A stretch of DNA of 33,795 bases from Actinomycetes bacterium (lineage in GTDB: Bacteria > Actinomycetota > Actinomycetes > JAHEKZ01): positions 1-33,795 of the forward strand of contig JAHEKZ010000010.1 in the NCBI GenBank assembly GCA_024644435.1. Reading direction: 5' to 3'. Shown piece by piece: positions 15,339-25,133 of the stretch (the first letter of the stretch is position 1; each line of letters begins with the position of its first letter). The position numbers and the translations under genes were made by a program. The notes beneath the pieces are model-generated. The model did not search any database, had not been told where the DNA came from, and saw nothing but the letters and a program-made list of their open reading frames with translations.

Positions 15339-17092
15339 GCCGAGGTCGGCTCCTCGTCTGTCGCAACCTCTGGCTCGGCATCGACGCCGGCCTCCGCGCG
15401 CTGTGCTGCGGTGATCGGGGTTGGCGCCCCGGTCAGGGGGTCGCCGCCCGAGGCGGTCTTCGGGAAGGCGATCACGTCACGGATGGAGGAGGCGCCGGCG
15501 AGCAACGCGACCAGGCGGTCGAGACCGAAGGCGATCCCTCCGTGCGGAGGAGGGCCGTAGCGCAGCGCCTCGAGGAGGAAGCCGAACTTGCCCTCGGCAT
15601 CTTCACGGGACAGCCCCAGCACGTCGAAGGCGCGCTGCTGCACATCGGTGCGGTGGATACGGATCGAGCCACCACCGATCTCGTTGCCGTTCAGCACCAT
15701 GTCGTACGCGTACCCCAAGGCGTCCCCCGGTGCGAGGTCGAAAGCGTCCTGCCACTCGCCATTGGGTGCAGTGAAGGGGTGGTGGACCGACGTCCAGCCC
15801 CCGTCGCCGTCCGGCTCGAAGAGCGGTGCGTCGACAACCCAGAGGAAGGCCCAGGCGCTCTCGTCGATCAGGTCGCAGCGACGACCGATCTCGAGCCGGG
15901 CGGCTCCGAGCAGCTCCAGTGATGCACGCCGGTCTCCGGCAGCGAAGAAGATCGCATCGCCGGCAGCGGCACCCACGGCGTCGGCCAGTCCGGAGCGCTC
16001 GACGTCCGAGAGGTTCTTCGCGACCGGGCCACCGAGCTCGCCATCAGCTCCGACCAACACGTAGGCAAGACCTCGGGCGCCGCGTGCCTTGGCCCAGTCC
16101 TGCCAGCCGTCGAGCTGCTTGCGGGTCTGGCCTGCTCCGCCCGGCATGACCACGGCCCCGACGTGCGGAGCCTGGAAGACCCGAAACGTCGTGTCGGCGA
16201 AGTAGTGAGTGACGTCGACCAGCTCGTTGGTGAAGCGGATGTCGGGCTTGTCGCTGCCGTATCTGCTCATGGCGTCGGCGTAGGTGAGCTGTGGCAGCGG
16301 CTGCGGAATCTGGTAGCCGTGAATCTCGCGCCAGAGTCGGGTGACAACGGCCTCGCCCACGGCCATCACGTCGCTCTGGTCGACGAACGACATCTCGATG
16401 TCGAGCTGGGTGAACTCCGGCTGCCGATCGGCCCGGAAGTCCTCATCACGAAAACAGCGCACAACCTGGTAGTACCGCTCCATGCCCGCCACCATGAGCA
16501 GCTGCTTGAACAGCTGCGGCGACTGGGGCAACGCGTACCAGTGGCCCGGTTGCAGGCGGACCGGCACCAGGAAGTCACGCGCACCCTCAGGGGTGGACCT
16601 GGTGAGGTAAGGCGTCTCGATCTCGAGGAACCGCTCCTCGTCCATGACCGACCGGATCACCTTGGTCGCCGTCGCCCGCAACCGAAGCGCCCGCCCCGGC
16701 CCCTCGCGACGAAGGTCGAGGTAGCGGTGGCGTAGACGAGCGTCCTCACCGACCGAGAGGTGCTCGTCGATCGGGAACGGGAGCGGGTCGCTGGTGCTCA
16801 GGATCTCGATCTCGGTGGCCAGCACCTCGATGTCGCCGGTGGGCAGATCGGGGTTCTCGTTGCCGGCCGGGCGTTTGGCGACCTCGCCGACCACCTTGAG
16901 GCAGTACTCCGAGCGGAGCTCGTCGGCGATGGCGGCATCGCGGATGACCACCTGGACGACTCCGGATGCGTCGCGCAGGTCGATGAAGGCCACGCCGCCG
17001 TGGTCGCGTCTGCGGGCGACCCACCCCGCGAGCACGACCTCGAGGTGGTCGTCGTGGGCACGGAGGGTGCCGGCCTCATGGGTACGGATCAC
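15335..17092 (-). CDS. aspS: Aspartyl-tRNA synthetase, probably non-discriminating
   Basis: Class IIb synthetase of bacterial type with a GAD insertion; 585 residues. The OB-fold anticodon domain contains [19 protein letters not shown], the catalytic part has [27 protein letters not shown] and [19 protein letters not shown], and the end has [16 protein letters not shown]. His31 and Gly77 sit where the E. coli discriminating enzyme has Leu and Lys. His and Gly there mark enzymes that also charge tRNA-Asn, later amidated by GatCAB. The alignment was done by eye. GTG start overlaps the hisS stop by 4 bases. Confidence 0.96.
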   Translation of the reverse strand: MIRTHEAGTLRAHDDHLEVVLAGWVARRRDHGGVAFIDLRDASGVVQVVIRDAAIADELRSEYCLKVVGEVAKRPAGNENPDLPTGDIEVLATEIEILSTSDPLPFPIDEHLSVGEDARLRHRYLDLRREGPGRALRLRATATKVIRSVMDEERFLEIETPYLTRSTPEGARDFLVPVRLQPGHWYALPQSPQLFKQLLMVAGMERYYQVVRCFRDEDFRADRQPEFTQLDIEMSFVDQSDVMAVGEAVVTRLWREIHGYQIPQPLPQLTYADAMSRYGSDKPDIRFTNELVDVTHYFADTTFRVFQAPHVGAVVMPGGAGQTRKQLDGWQDWAKARGARGLAYVLVGADGELGGPVAKNLSDVERSGLADAVGAAAGDAIFFAAGDRRASLELLGAARLEIGRRCDLIDESAWAFLWVVDAPLFEPDGDGGWTSVHHPFTAPNGEWQDAFDLAPGDALGYAYDMVLNGNEIGGGSIRIHRTDVQQRAFDVLGLSREDAEGKFGFLLEALRYGPPPHGGIAFGLDRLVALLAGASSIRDVIAFPKTASGGDPLTGAPTPITAAQRAEAGVDAEPEVATDEEPTSA

Positions 17093-18471
17093 GAGGTGAA
17101 CTCCTCTTGCTGCGGGTCGCGTGGGTCAGTGGCCTGGCCGGAGTCCATGGTGACGGTAGGCCGCAGGTCGGACGCCGGTGGGTTCCACGTCGTGGGGTCG
17201 GCGTCCACCTGGTCACCTGAGCGGATGTCCTTGACCGAGTGCCCATCGGCGGACGCGAACCAGACGAACGGAATTCCACGGCGGTCGGCGTGCCGGATCT
17301 GCTTCCCGAACTTGGCGGCCTGCGGTGCCACCTCGGTGCTGATTCCCCTGGATCGCAGCTGGTCGGCCACCGCATCGGACGCAGCCCGCTCACTCTCGTC
17401 GCCGACGGCGACGAGCACGCAGCTGGGGACCGTGCGTGATGCCTGCAGATGGCCGGCGGCCAGGAGTGGCACCACGAGGCGCGACACACCCAGCGAGATT
17501 CCGATACCGGGGAAGGTCGCTCGACCATCGGTCGCCAGCGAGTCGTAGCGACCGCCGGAGCAGATCGAGCCGAGCGACTCGAAGCCGGCCAGCTCGGTCT
17601 CGAAGACCGTCCCGGTGTAGTAGTCGAGTCCTCTGGCGATCTTGAGGTCGGCCGCGACGGCCCCAGGCCGACGCGCCTCAGCCGCGGTGACGACCGCCAT
17701 GAGCTCGTCGAGTCCTTGGTCGAGCAGGGGGTGCTGCACGCCCAACCCGCGTAAGCGGTCGGCCACCGAGCCATCGGATCCGGAGATCTGGGCCATCTGG
17801 AGGCAGACGTCAGCCCGGTCTGAGTCGACGCCTGCTTCGTCGATCAGCAGCGTCCGGACGCGGTCACTGCCCACCTTGTCGAGCTTGTCGAGTGCCCGGA
17901 GGCCCGCCTCATGGTCGGCTGCTCCGACCCCCCGGAAGAAGCCTTCGACGAGCTTCCGGTTGTTGACCTTGATGATCGCCGGTGGAATCGGAAGGGCGGC
18001 AAACACCTCGGCCATGACGAGCGCGATCTCGACCTCGTGGTGGAAGGCCAACGTGTCGCGCCCAATGATGTCGATGTCGGCCTGCGTGAACTCGCGGTAG
18101 CGACCCTCTTGCGGGCGTTCACCGCGCCACACCTTCTGGATCTGGTACCGGCGGAAGGGGAAGTCCAGGTGACCCGCGTTCTGCAGGACGTAACGTGCCA
18201 ACGGAACGGTGAGGTCGAAGTGGAGCCCCAGCTGGTCAGCCTGGCTCGGCTGGTCCGCGTCCGAGGCGTGCAGCCGGCGTAGGACGTACACCTCTTTGTC
18301 GATCTCGCCCTTCCGGAGAAGCTGCTCAAGCGGTTCGACGGAACGGGTCTCGAGCGAGGCGAACCCGTGCAGCTCGAAGATCTCACGGACGGTGTCAAGG
18401 ATCTGCTGTTCCACGATGCGCTGCCCCGGAAGAAACTCTGGGAAGCCGGAGAGCGGTGCGATCTTGGCCAT
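17089..18471 (-). CDS. hisS: Histidyl-tRNA synthetase
   Basis: Class II synthetase for tRNA-His; 460 residues. Motif 2 lies in [21 protein letters not shown], histidine motif A in [16 protein letters not shown], and [13 protein letters not shown] precedes motif 3 ([11 protein letters not shown]). The C-terminal anticodon domain includes [17 protein letters not shown]. The last 30 residues are an extra hydrophilic tail. ATG at 18471 lies 5 bases after the stop of the hydrolase gene, and the end overlaps aspS, so the three form one unit. Confidence 0.96.
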   Translation of the reverse strand: MAKIAPLSGFPEFLPGQRIVEQQILDTVREIFELHGFASLETRSVEPLEQLLRKGEIDKEVYVLRRLHASDADQPSQADQLGLHFDLTVPLARYVLQNAGHLDFPFRRYQIQKVWRGERPQEGRYREFTQADIDIIGRDTLAFHHEVEIALVMAEVFAALPIPPAIIKVNNRKLVEGFFRGVGAADHEAGLRALDKLDKVGSDRVRTLLIDEAGVDSDRADVCLQMAQISGSDGSVADRLRGLGVQHPLLDQGLDELMAVVTAAEARRPGAVAADLKIARGLDYYTGTVFETELAGFESLGSICSGGRYDSLATDGRATFPGIGISLGVSRLVVPLLAAGHLQASRTVPSCVLVAVGDESERAASDAVADQLRSRGISTEVAPQAAKFGKQIRHADRRGIPFVWFASADGHSVKDIRSGDQVDADPTTWNPPASDLRPTVTMDSGQATDPRDPQQEEFTS

Positions 18472-18476
18472 GGTTC

Positions 18477-19217
18477 CTACAGTCCCCTCGTCGGGGCACT
18501 GAGTGCCGACCCGGCTGGCTCATCGTCGCGTGCGGATGCGAGGAACGGGTTGGACGCCCGCTCGAGGCCCACGGTCGTGGCACCACCGTGCCCAGGAAGC
18601 ACCAGGGTGTCGTCGGCCAGGGGCAGCACCTTCTCGCGCAGCGAGTGGAGCATCTGCTCGTGGGAACCGCCGGGGAGATCGGTTCGGCCGATCGAGCCGG
18701 CGAAGAGGACGTCACCGCTGAGCACCGTCTGGCTCGGCGTGGCGGCGAGACCGCTGACGGCGTCGGGTGAGCCAGGCATGCGAAACATCACCGACCCAGG
18801 GGTGTGTCCGGGGGCGTGGTCGACCGTGATCTCGAGCCCGGCGATCGACATCACGGCACCGTCGTTGAGCAGCTCGACGTCATCGGGTTCCTGCCATTGC
18901 AGGCGCCCCCCGAACATCTGCTCTGACTCGCGCCCCATGCCCTTCATCGGGTCGACCAACAGCTCGCGGTCATCGGGGTGGATGTACGCCGGGATTCCAC
19001 GTGACCCGGCGACGGGCACGACAGAGAAGGTGTGGTCGAGGTGACCGTGGGTCAGAAGTACCGCTACGGGCCGGAGTCGGTGCTCACGCAGCAGCTCGTC
19101 CACTCCCGGCACGACCTCCATGCCGGGATCGACCACAACACACTCCTGGCCCGCTCCCGGGGCGACCACGTAGACGTTGGTGCCGAACACGGCCGAGGGA
19201 AAGCCGGCGACGAGCAC
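18477..19217 (-). CDS. Metallo-beta-lactamase-fold hydrolase (glyoxalase II-like)
   Basis: A 246-residue zinc hydrolase with the THGHLDH metal motif (57-62), DHAPGHTPGS with the third His, and LSGDVLFAGSIGRTDLPGGS with the bridging Asp. The sequence fits the hydroxyacylglutathione-hydrolase-like group, but the actual thioester substrate is unknown; actinobacteria usually lack glutathione. The frame opens at 19319, but GTG at 19217 is preferred: AGAGGAAG lies at the right distance, and LVAGFPSAVFGTNVYVVAP is the standard N-terminus. Three 10-base tandem repeats occupy its leader. Linkage to hisS is common in actinobacteria. Confidence 0.88.
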   Translation of the reverse strand: MLVAGFPSAVFGTNVYVVAPGAGQECVVVDPGMEVVPGVDELLREHRLRPVAVLLTHGHLDHTFSVVPVAGSRGIPAYIHPDDRELLVDPMKGMGRESEQMFGGRLQWQEPDDVELLNDGAVMSIAGLEITVDHAPGHTPGSVMFRMPGSPDAVSGLAATPSQTVLSGDVLFAGSIGRTDLPGGSHEQMLHSLREKVLPLADDTLVLPGHGGATTVGLERASNPFLASARDDEPAGSALSAPTRGL

Positions 19218-19250
19218 GGGACTTCCTCTCGGGGCGACGGGTAGCGACGG

Positions 19251-19280
19251 CCTGCAGCGACCTCCAGTGACCTGCAGTGA
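19251..19280 (-). repeat. Three 10-base tandem repeats in the hydrolase leader
   Basis: On the plus strand the units are CCTGCAGCGA, CCTCCAGTGA and CCTGCAGTGA, back to back. They lie between the putative promoter (19306-19333) and the start codon of the hydrolase. A 10-base period is close to one helical turn, so a protein-binding site is possible; slippage-generated sequence is equally possible. Confidence 0.7.
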
Positions 19281-19305
19281 CGCCGCGGTGGGCGGCAGCC
19301 CGGCA

Positions 19306-19333
19306 ACTCTATCGGTCACCCTGCCACCATCAA
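19306..19333 (-). promoter_or_regulatory. Possible housekeeping promoter for the hydrolase-hisS-aspS unit
   Basis: Minus-strand TTGATG (19333-19328), 16 bases, then TAGAGT (19311-19306). This resembles a group-1 sigma promoter at acceptable spacing. It sits in the 211-base divergent region between the hydrolase and cyclophilin genes. I could not pick a convincing promoter for the plus-strand direction there. Confidence 0.4.
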
Positions 19334-19428
19334 CTGCGCTCCTTACCTACACTGGTGCGTCGCACGGTCAGCACCCGCCTGGCCTGCTGCCCGTAGAGGG
19401 CCGAGCGCGGGTCGAGAAGGGTTCGTCG

Positions 19429-20190
19429 GTGGCCACACAGCAGCAGCGCAAGGCGAAGGCCCGTGCACGGCACGAGGCCTACGTCGAGCGACAGCAGTCC
19501 AGAGCTCACACCCGCAGGCAACGACGGATGATCGGTGCTGCGGTGGCCGGTGTTGCCCTCGTGCTGGCCGGAGGGTGGTTCCTGTGGTGGTCCACGTCGG
19601 GCGACGAGGCGTCGACGACGGCCAGCGACAGCACCGACGACTACACGTACTCCAAGGCAGCGAACACCCTGCCCAAGGGGGCTCCGGCCGAGCTGGTGCT
19701 CGACACCGATCGCGGACCCATCACCATCGCACTCGATACGAAGAAGGCACCCAAGAACTCCAACTCGCTGGCATTTCTCGCCGGCCAGGGCTACTTCGAC
19801 GACACCACGTGCCACCGGCTCACAACCGAGGGGATCTTCGTCCTTCAGTGCGGTGACCGGACCGGCACCGGTTCGGGAAACCCCGGCTACACGACCGTCG
19901 ACGAGAACCTTCCGAAGGCCGACGGCACTGGAATCGCGACCTACCCGCGCGGCAGCGTCGCGATGGCCGAACCAGCTGGCGGCCAGGCGGGAAGCCAGTT
20001 CTTCCTCGTGTACAAGGACACCGCTTTGCCGCCTGACTACACGATCGTCGGTCAGATCACCGACGGGCTCGATGTCGTGCAGGCCGTGGCCGCCGCCGGT
20101 GTCGCACCCGACGCCCCTTCGCCCGGTGACGGCCCGCCGGCCGAGCCGATCACCATCACGGCAGCCCGCGTCCAGCAGGAGGGCTCATGA
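19429..20190 (+). CDS. Membrane-anchored cyclophilin-type peptidyl-prolyl isomerase
   Basis: Prolyl isomerase probably acting outside the membrane; 253 residues. A basic cytoplasmic N-terminus (about 1-34, rich in Arg, Lys and Gln) is followed by one membrane helix (about 35-54, MIGAAVAGVALVLAGGWFLWW). A Ser/Thr-rich spacer leads to the cyclophilin domain (about 85-250). The domain is divergent: CHRLTTEGIFVLQCGD stands where FHRxxxxFxxQxGD is usual, keeping the catalytic Arg, and GSQFFLVY is intact. GTG at 19429 is chosen for GAGAAGG upstream and the typical basic start. The stop overlaps the DUF349 start (ATGA). Actinobacteria often place this gene near rel and hisS. Confidence 0.9.
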   Translation: MATQQQRKAKARARHEAYVERQQSRAHTRRQRRMIGAAVAGVALVLAGGWFLWWSTSGDEASTTASDSTDDYTYSKAANTLPKGAPAELVLDTDRGPITIALDTKKAPKNSNSLAFLAGQGYFDDTTCHRLTTEGIFVLQCGDRTGTGSGNPGYTTVDENLPKADGTGIATYPRGSVAMAEPAGGQAGSQFFLVYKDTALPPDYTIVGQITDGLDVVQAVAAAGVAPDAPSPGDGPPAEPITITAARVQQEGS

Positions 20191-21611
20191 CGGACGACAG
20201 CGCTCCGACACCGGAGCCGACACCAGGACCGACACCAGAGCAGACACCAGAGCAGACACCAGAGACGATCCCGGGATCGACACCCGAACCGGCCCCAGCC
20301 CCAGCCCCAGCCCCTCCGGGTCCTGCACCCAAGCCTGCCCCCCCACCCGGGGTCGCCGCCGCTCCAGCAGCTGGTCGCTCTCAGCCCTGGGGCCGGGTCG
20401 ACGAGGCCGGTGGGGTGTACGTACGGACTCCCGACGGGCCGGCCGACGAGGTGAAGGTCGGCGAGTGGCTCGCGGGTGACCCGGCTGACGGCGTCCGCTT
20501 CTATGAGCGCAAGTACGCGTCGCTGGCGGTCGAGATCGACCTGCTCGAGCACCGCCTCGGTGAAGCCGGGCTGGCCACCGACGAGGCGATGGCCCTGATC
20601 GGCAAGCTCCGTGACCAGGTCGACCGTCCGCACTGCGTCGGCGACCTGGCCGCGCTGCGGGCCCGCCTCGACGGTCTCGTCGCCAACGTCGACGCGGAAC
20701 GCGAAGCCCGAAAGGCCGACCGGGCGGCCGCCCGTGAACAGGCTCGCGCTGCCCGAGAGTCCCTTGTCACGGAGGCGGAGAAGCTGGCCGAGAGCACCAG
20801 GTGGAAGGCCTCAGGCGACCGGTTCCGCGCCATTGTCGAGGAGTGGCGCGCCGCTCCACACGCCGAACGCAGCTACGAGCAAGAGCTGTGGAAACGCCTT
20901 AGTCATGCCAGGAGCACCTTCGAGAAGCGCCGGCGGGCGTGGTTCGCCGCACGCGACGCCGAGCGCGCCGATGCCGTCACGGTGAAGGAGAAGATCGTCA
21001 AGGAGGCTGCGGCCCTGGCACCCAGCAAGGACTGGGGTCCCACCTCGGCCGCCTTCCGGTCGCTGATGCAGCGATGGAAGGACGCCGGGCCGGCCAGCCG
21101 CGAAGCCGAACAAGAGCTGTGGACACAGTTCAAGGCTGCGCAGGACACCTTCTTCGGTGCCCGCTCAGCGGTCTTCGACGAGCGGGATGCAGAGCAGCAG
21201 CAGAATCTGGCTCAGAAGCAGCAGCTGGCCGACGAGGCCGAGAAGCTCTTGCCCATCACCGACCTGGCCGCAGCTCGCGATGCCCTGCGCAGCATCCAGG
21301 ATCGGTGGTCGCAGATCGGTCATGTTCCACGCGCCGACAAGCCGGGCATCGAGCGACGCCTTCAGCAGGTGGAGCAGTCGCTGCGCGCAGCCGACGATGC
21401 GCGGTGGAAGCGCACCAACCCGGAGGCTCGTGCCCGGGCATCGGCCACGGTCGAACAGCTCACCGTGTCGATCACCAAGCTCGAGAAGGAACGCGACGCT
21501 GCCACTGCCGCGGGCAAGCAACGTGCTGTCGATGAGGCGGAGGCGGCCATCGTCGCCCGTCGTGAATGGCTCGCACAGGCCGAGGCCACCCTGGCGGAGT
21601 TCAGCGAGTAG
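20187..21611 (+). CDS. DUF349 repeat protein with Pro-rich N-terminus
   Basis: A 474-residue, largely helical cytoplasmic protein of unknown function. Residues 1 to about 65 are low-complexity Thr/Pro/Glu/Ala sequence encoded by 12-base DNA repeats. Then comes a conserved opening (WGRVDEAGGVYVRTPDG) and at least three DUF349 repeats, recognisable by W-containing helices (STRWKASGDRFRAIVEEWRA, KDWGPTSAAFRSLMQRWKDA, LRSIQDRWSQIG). The end is a coiled coil. DUF349 proteins are widespread next to rel in actinobacteria, but no activity is established. ATG overlaps the cyclophilin stop, so the two are co-translated. Its stop faces the rel stop with 6 bases between. Confidence 0.88.
   Translation: MTDDSAPTPEPTPGPTPEQTPEQTPETIPGSTPEPAPAPAPAPPGPAPKPAPPPGVAAAPAAGRSQPWGRVDEAGGVYVRTPDGPADEVKVGEWLAGDPADGVRFYERKYASLAVEIDLLEHRLGEAGLATDEAMALIGKLRDQVDRPHCVGDLAALRARLDGLVANVDAEREARKADRAAAREQARAARESLVTEAEKLAESTRWKASGDRFRAIVEEWRAAPHAERSYEQELWKRLSHARSTFEKRRRAWFAARDAERADAVTVKEKIVKEAAALAPSKDWGPTSAAFRSLMQRWKDAGPASREAEQELWTQFKAAQDTFFGARSAVFDERDAEQQQNLAQKQQLADEAEKLLPITDLAAARDALRSIQDRWSQIGHVPRADKPGIERRLQQVEQSLRAADDARWKRTNPEARARASATVEQLTVSITKLEKERDAATAAGKQRAVDEAEAAIVARREWLAQAEATLAEFSE
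20207..20290 (+). repeat. 12-base tandem repeats encoding Thr-Pro-rich tetrapeptides
   Basis: Seven imperfect 12-base units based on GACACCAGAGCA, encoding TPEP/TPEQ-like tetrapeptides. They run into 6-base CCAGCC repeats to about 20316. They lie in frame inside the DUF349 gene, so copy number can change without a frameshift. Confidence 0.85.
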
Positions 21612-21617
21612 CCCGTG

Positions 21618-23903
21618 TTACGCGTTGGTCAGCCGGTAGGCGTCAAAGACGCCCTCGATACCTCTGACCGCGTTCAGCACGTGGCCCAGGTGCCGGGTGT
21701 CACCCATCTCGAAGCTGAACCGCGAGATCGCCACCCGGTCGCGAGTGGTCGTGACTGAGGCACTCAGGATGTTCACGTGCTGGTCGGACAGCACCCGAGT
21801 GACGTCGGAGAGCAGTCGCGCGCGGTCGAGAGCCTCTACCTGGATCGAGACGAGGAAGACGCTCGATGCCGTCGGGGCCCACTCGACGTCGACGAAGCGC
21901 GACTCCGGCAGGGCTGTGACGTTGACGCAGTTGCTGCGGTGCACGGAGACGCCCCGGGCCCGAGTGACGAAACCGACGATTGCGTCGCCCGGTACCGGGG
22001 TGCAACACCTGGCGAGCTTCACCCACACGTCGTCGACGCCCTTCACCACGACGCCCGGGTCTTCGCCTGTACGAACGCGTGCGGGCTTGGTGGCCACGGT
22101 GGCCTCGGCGATGTCTTCGGTGGCCCCTTCTTCGCCACCGAGGACGGCAACCAGCCGACGCAGCACGGTCTGCGCACTGATGTGGCCCTCACCGACGGCT
22201 GCGTACAGCGCCTCGATGTCCTTGAGCTTGAGATCGGCCGTCACCGACAGCAGTGCGGGTCCGCTGAGAACCCGTTGCATCGGCATGCCCTGCTTGCGCA
22301 TCGCCCTGGTGATGGCGTCCTTGCCGAGGTCGATCGCCTCTTCGCGACGCTCCTTGGAGAACCAGGCCCTGATCTTGTTTCGGGCGCGTGGAGACTTGAC
22401 GAACCCGAGCCAGTCCTGGCTGGGCCCGGCTCCCTCCGCTTTCGACGTGATGACCTCGATCACGTCGCCGTTCTCGAGCACCGAGTCGAGCGGGACGAGC
22501 CGGCCGTTGACCCGTGCGCCGACCGTTCGATGCCCCACCTCGGTATGCACCGCGTAGGCGAAGTCGACCGGCGTCGCACCGGTGACGAGCGCAACGACGT
22601 CACCTTTGGGCGTGAAGACAAAGACCTCGGTGCCGCTGATCTCGAAGCGGAGCGAGTCGAGGAACTCGCCGGGGTCGCTTGTCTCCTGCTGCCAGTCGAG
22701 CAGCTGGCGCAGCCAGGCCATGTCGTCCTGCGCCGTCGAGCCGGCGCCGGTCTCTTTGTACTTCCAGTGTGCGGCGACGCCGTACTCGGCTCTTCGGTGC
22801 ATGGCATGAGTGCGAATCTGCAGCTCGACAGGTTTGCCCTCGGGGCCGATCACCGTGGTGTGCAGCGACTGGTACATGTTGAACTTGGGCATGGCGATGT
22901 AGTCCTTGAACCTGCCCGGTACCGGGTTCCATCGAGCGTGGATCACACCGAGAGCTGCGTAGCAGTCGCGTACCGAGTCGACGAGCACGCGCAGACCGAC
23001 CAGGTCGTAGATGTCTCCGAAGTCACGCCCGCGCACGATCATCTTCTGGTAGACGCTGTAGTAGTGCTTCGGACGTCCCGTGACAGTCCCGTCGATCCGT
23101 GCCTCGCCCAACGCCTGGTCGACGTCGTCGATCACGTCAGAGAGGAACTGGTCACGGCTGGGCGCCCGGCGCTCCACCAGGCTCACGATCTCTTCGTAGA
23201 CCTTGGGGTAGAGCGTGGCGAACGAGAGGTCTTCCAGCTCCCACTTGATGGCGTTCATGCCGAGCCGGTGGGCGAGCGGTGCGTAGATCTCCAGAGTCTC
23301 GCGCGCCTTCGACTGCTGCTTGGCTTCGGGCAGGAACTGCAGCGTGCGCATGTTGTGCAGTCGGTCGCAGAGCTTGATGACCAGAACGCGGATGTCGCGA
23401 GCCATGGCCACGACCATCTTGCGGGTGGTCTCGGCCTGGGCTGCCTGGCCGTACTTGACCTTGTCGAGCTTGGTGACGCCGTCGACCAGAAGCGCTATCT
23501 CATCCCCGAAGTCGTCTCGCAGCTGCTCGAGTGAGTAGTCGGTGTCTTCCACCGTGTCGTGCAGCAGTCCGGCACACAGGGTGGGCGGGGTCATTCCCAA
23601 GTTGGCCAGGATCTGCGTCACGGCCAACGGGTGGGTGATGTACGCCTCGCCACTACGCCGTAGCTGTGTCTGGTGCTTGTCCTTGGCCACCTCGTACGCG
23701 CGCTCGATGAGCTTCAGGTCGGCCTTGGGGTGGGCCACCCGCACCGAACGAAAGACCGGTTCGAGCTCTGGGTAGCTGGTGCGGTGACCGCCCCCGAACC
23801 GAGCGAGGGCCGCGCGGACACGGGTCTGGGGCTGCTCGGGGCCGGGCACCGTGGCACGCTCAGTACGTACTACGCCCCGTGTCGCCTCGTCGGTCACCCT
23901 CAC
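21618..23903 (-). CDS. rel: Bifunctional (p)ppGpp synthetase/hydrolase Rel
   Basis: Makes and degrades the stringent-response alarmone; 761 residues. The HD hydrolase domain has [13 protein letters not shown] and HDTVEDT (His115, Asp116), both intact. The synthetase domain has [13 protein letters not shown] (276-288) and the RFKD motif (331-334); RxKD is the mark of bifunctional Rel rather than synthetase-only RelA. A TGS domain ([27 protein letters not shown]), a Cys-containing segment ([15 protein letters not shown]) and a C-terminal ACT domain follow. The start is either GTG 23903 or the in-frame GTG 23897; neither has a clear ribosome site. Confidence 0.95.
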   Translation of the reverse strand: MRVTDEATRGVVRTERATVPGPEQPQTRVRAALARFGGGHRTSYPELEPVFRSVRVAHPKADLKLIERAYEVAKDKHQTQLRRSGEAYITHPLAVTQILANLGMTPPTLCAGLLHDTVEDTDYSLEQLRDDFGDEIALLVDGVTKLDKVKYGQAAQAETTRKMVVAMARDIRVLVIKLCDRLHNMRTLQFLPEAKQQSKARETLEIYAPLAHRLGMNAIKWELEDLSFATLYPKVYEEIVSLVERRAPSRDQFLSDVIDDVDQALGEARIDGTVTGRPKHYYSVYQKMIVRGRDFGDIYDLVGLRVLVDSVRDCYAALGVIHARWNPVPGRFKDYIAMPKFNMYQSLHTTVIGPEGKPVELQIRTHAMHRRAEYGVAAHWKYKETGAGSTAQDDMAWLRQLLDWQQETSDPGEFLDSLRFEISGTEVFVFTPKGDVVALVTGATPVDFAYAVHTEVGHRTVGARVNGRLVPLDSVLENGDVIEVITSKAEGAGPSQDWLGFVKSPRARNKIRAWFSKERREEAIDLGKDAITRAMRKQGMPMQRVLSGPALLSVTADLKLKDIEALYAAVGEGHISAQTVLRRLVAVLGGEEGATEDIAEATVATKPARVRTGEDPGVVVKGVDDVWVKLARCCTPVPGDAIVGFVTRARGVSVHRSNCVNVTALPESRFVDVEWAPTASSVFLVSIQVEALDRARLLSDVTRVLSDQHVNILSASVTTTRDRVAISRFSFEMGDTRHLGHVLNAVRGIEGVFDAYRLTNA

Positions 23904-24016
23904 CCGCCCGTCGTTCCCGCACTGCCGAGGCCCTCACCCTACCGGCGAACAGGGCAATCCTCATCCGCGCTCATCCGCGCTGACCCACGGTCATGCGCAC
24001 TGCGGTTGCCGATGGC

Positions 24017-25132
24017 TCAGCGTTTGCTCTTCGGCTTGCGACGCGGCTGATTGCGGGGCCCGCGTCCGGACGCCTTGGCGGCCGAGGGTGATGCACCTGC
24101 CACCACATCCTCACCATCGCCCTCGGTCGCCGCGGCACCCTTCGACGCCTCGCGCCCACCCGACCGTCGAGCGTTGACGCGCTTGGCCAGGGCCTGCATG
24201 GCCGGCTCGCGCTCCTTGAGCTGGGCCAGGACGGGAGTAGCGATGAAGATCGACGAGTACGTTCCCACGGCGATGCCGACAAACAGGGCGAGAGCAAGGT
24301 CTTTCAACGTTCCGGCCCCGAGCACGTAGGCACCCACGAAAAGGAGGCTGGCCACCGGCAGCAGGCCGACAACAGAGGTGTTGATAGAGCGCACCAGGGT
24401 CTGGTTGACCGCCAGGTTGGCCGCTTCGCTGTAGGTCATGCGACTGGTCGCCTGAACACCTCTGGTGTTCTCTTTCACCTTGTCGAAGACGACGACGGTG
24501 TCGTACAGCGAGTAGCCGAGGATCGTGAGCACACCGATCACGGTGGCCGGGGTCACCTCGAACCCACTCAGCGAGTAGATCCCCACCGTGATGAAGACGT
24601 CGTGGAAGAGCGCCACCAGCGCGGCGATCGCCATGCGCCATTCGAACGTGATCGAGAGGTAGAACACGATGAGGACGAGGAAGACCACCAATCCGGTGAG
24701 TGCCTTCTTGGTGATCTGCTCACCCCAGGAGGGCCCGATCACCTGTGTCGACACGTCGGCCAGCGGGACGCCACACGCCTCGGCAAGTGCTGTGCTCACC
24801 GCTCCGGTCTCAGCCGGAGTGAGGTCGACGGTCTGCACGCGAACCTGCCGGCCGCTCGAGCCGTTCAGCTCGGTGACGATGGGAACGCCGTCGGGCACCT
24901 CAGCCGCAGCGGCGTCGCGAGCCGCACTGATCTCGCAGTCGTCGCTCGGAACGCTGAAGACTGCTCCACCGGAGAACTCGACGCCGAAGGTCAACCCATT
25001 GATCGCCAAGGAGCCGAGCGCAACCACGAGCATGCCCGCCGAGAGCATGTACCACTGCCTGCGCCGTCCGACGAAGTCGAACGAGACGTCACCCCGGTAG
25101 AGACCTGACGTGAACGTGTTGAGACGACTCAT
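24017..25132 (-). CDS. secF: Protein translocase subunit SecF
   Basis: Partner of SecD in the proton-driven completion of Sec export; 371 residues, with six membrane helices expected. The first is at about 30-50, followed by the family motif LTFGVEFSGGAVF. The C-terminal bundle includes FEWRMAIAALVALFHDVFITVG, TVIGVLTILGYSLYDTVVVFDKVKEN and NQTLVRSINTS. The last 60 residues are a Lys/Arg-rich cytoplasmic tail. ATG lies 1 base after the secD stop. Unlike Streptomyces, no apt gene separates secF from rel. Confidence 0.97.
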   Translation of the reverse strand: MSRLNTFTSGLYRGDVSFDFVGRRRQWYMLSAGMLVVALGSLAINGLTFGVEFSGGAVFSVPSDDCEISAARDAAAAEVPDGVPIVTELNGSSGRQVRVQTVDLTPAETGAVSTALAEACGVPLADVSTQVIGPSWGEQITKKALTGLVVFLVLIVFYLSITFEWRMAIAALVALFHDVFITVGIYSLSGFEVTPATVIGVLTILGYSLYDTVVVFDKVKENTRGVQATSRMTYSEAANLAVNQTLVRSINTSVVGLLPVASLLFVGAYVLGAGTLKDLALALFVGIAVGTYSSIFIATPVLAQLKEREPAMQALAKRVNARRSGGREASKGAAATEGDGEDVVAGASPSAAKASGRGPRNQPRRKPKSKR

Positions 25133-25133
25133 C

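Noticed and set aside
19341-19360. TACACT as -10 of the cyclophilin promoter
   Set aside because: No acceptable -35 element at 16-18 bases; left unassigned.
21777-23534. 585-codon plus-strand open frame
   Set aside because: Antisense to rel over its whole length; rel has all family domains. The long frame is a by-product of high GC and the codon bias of rel.
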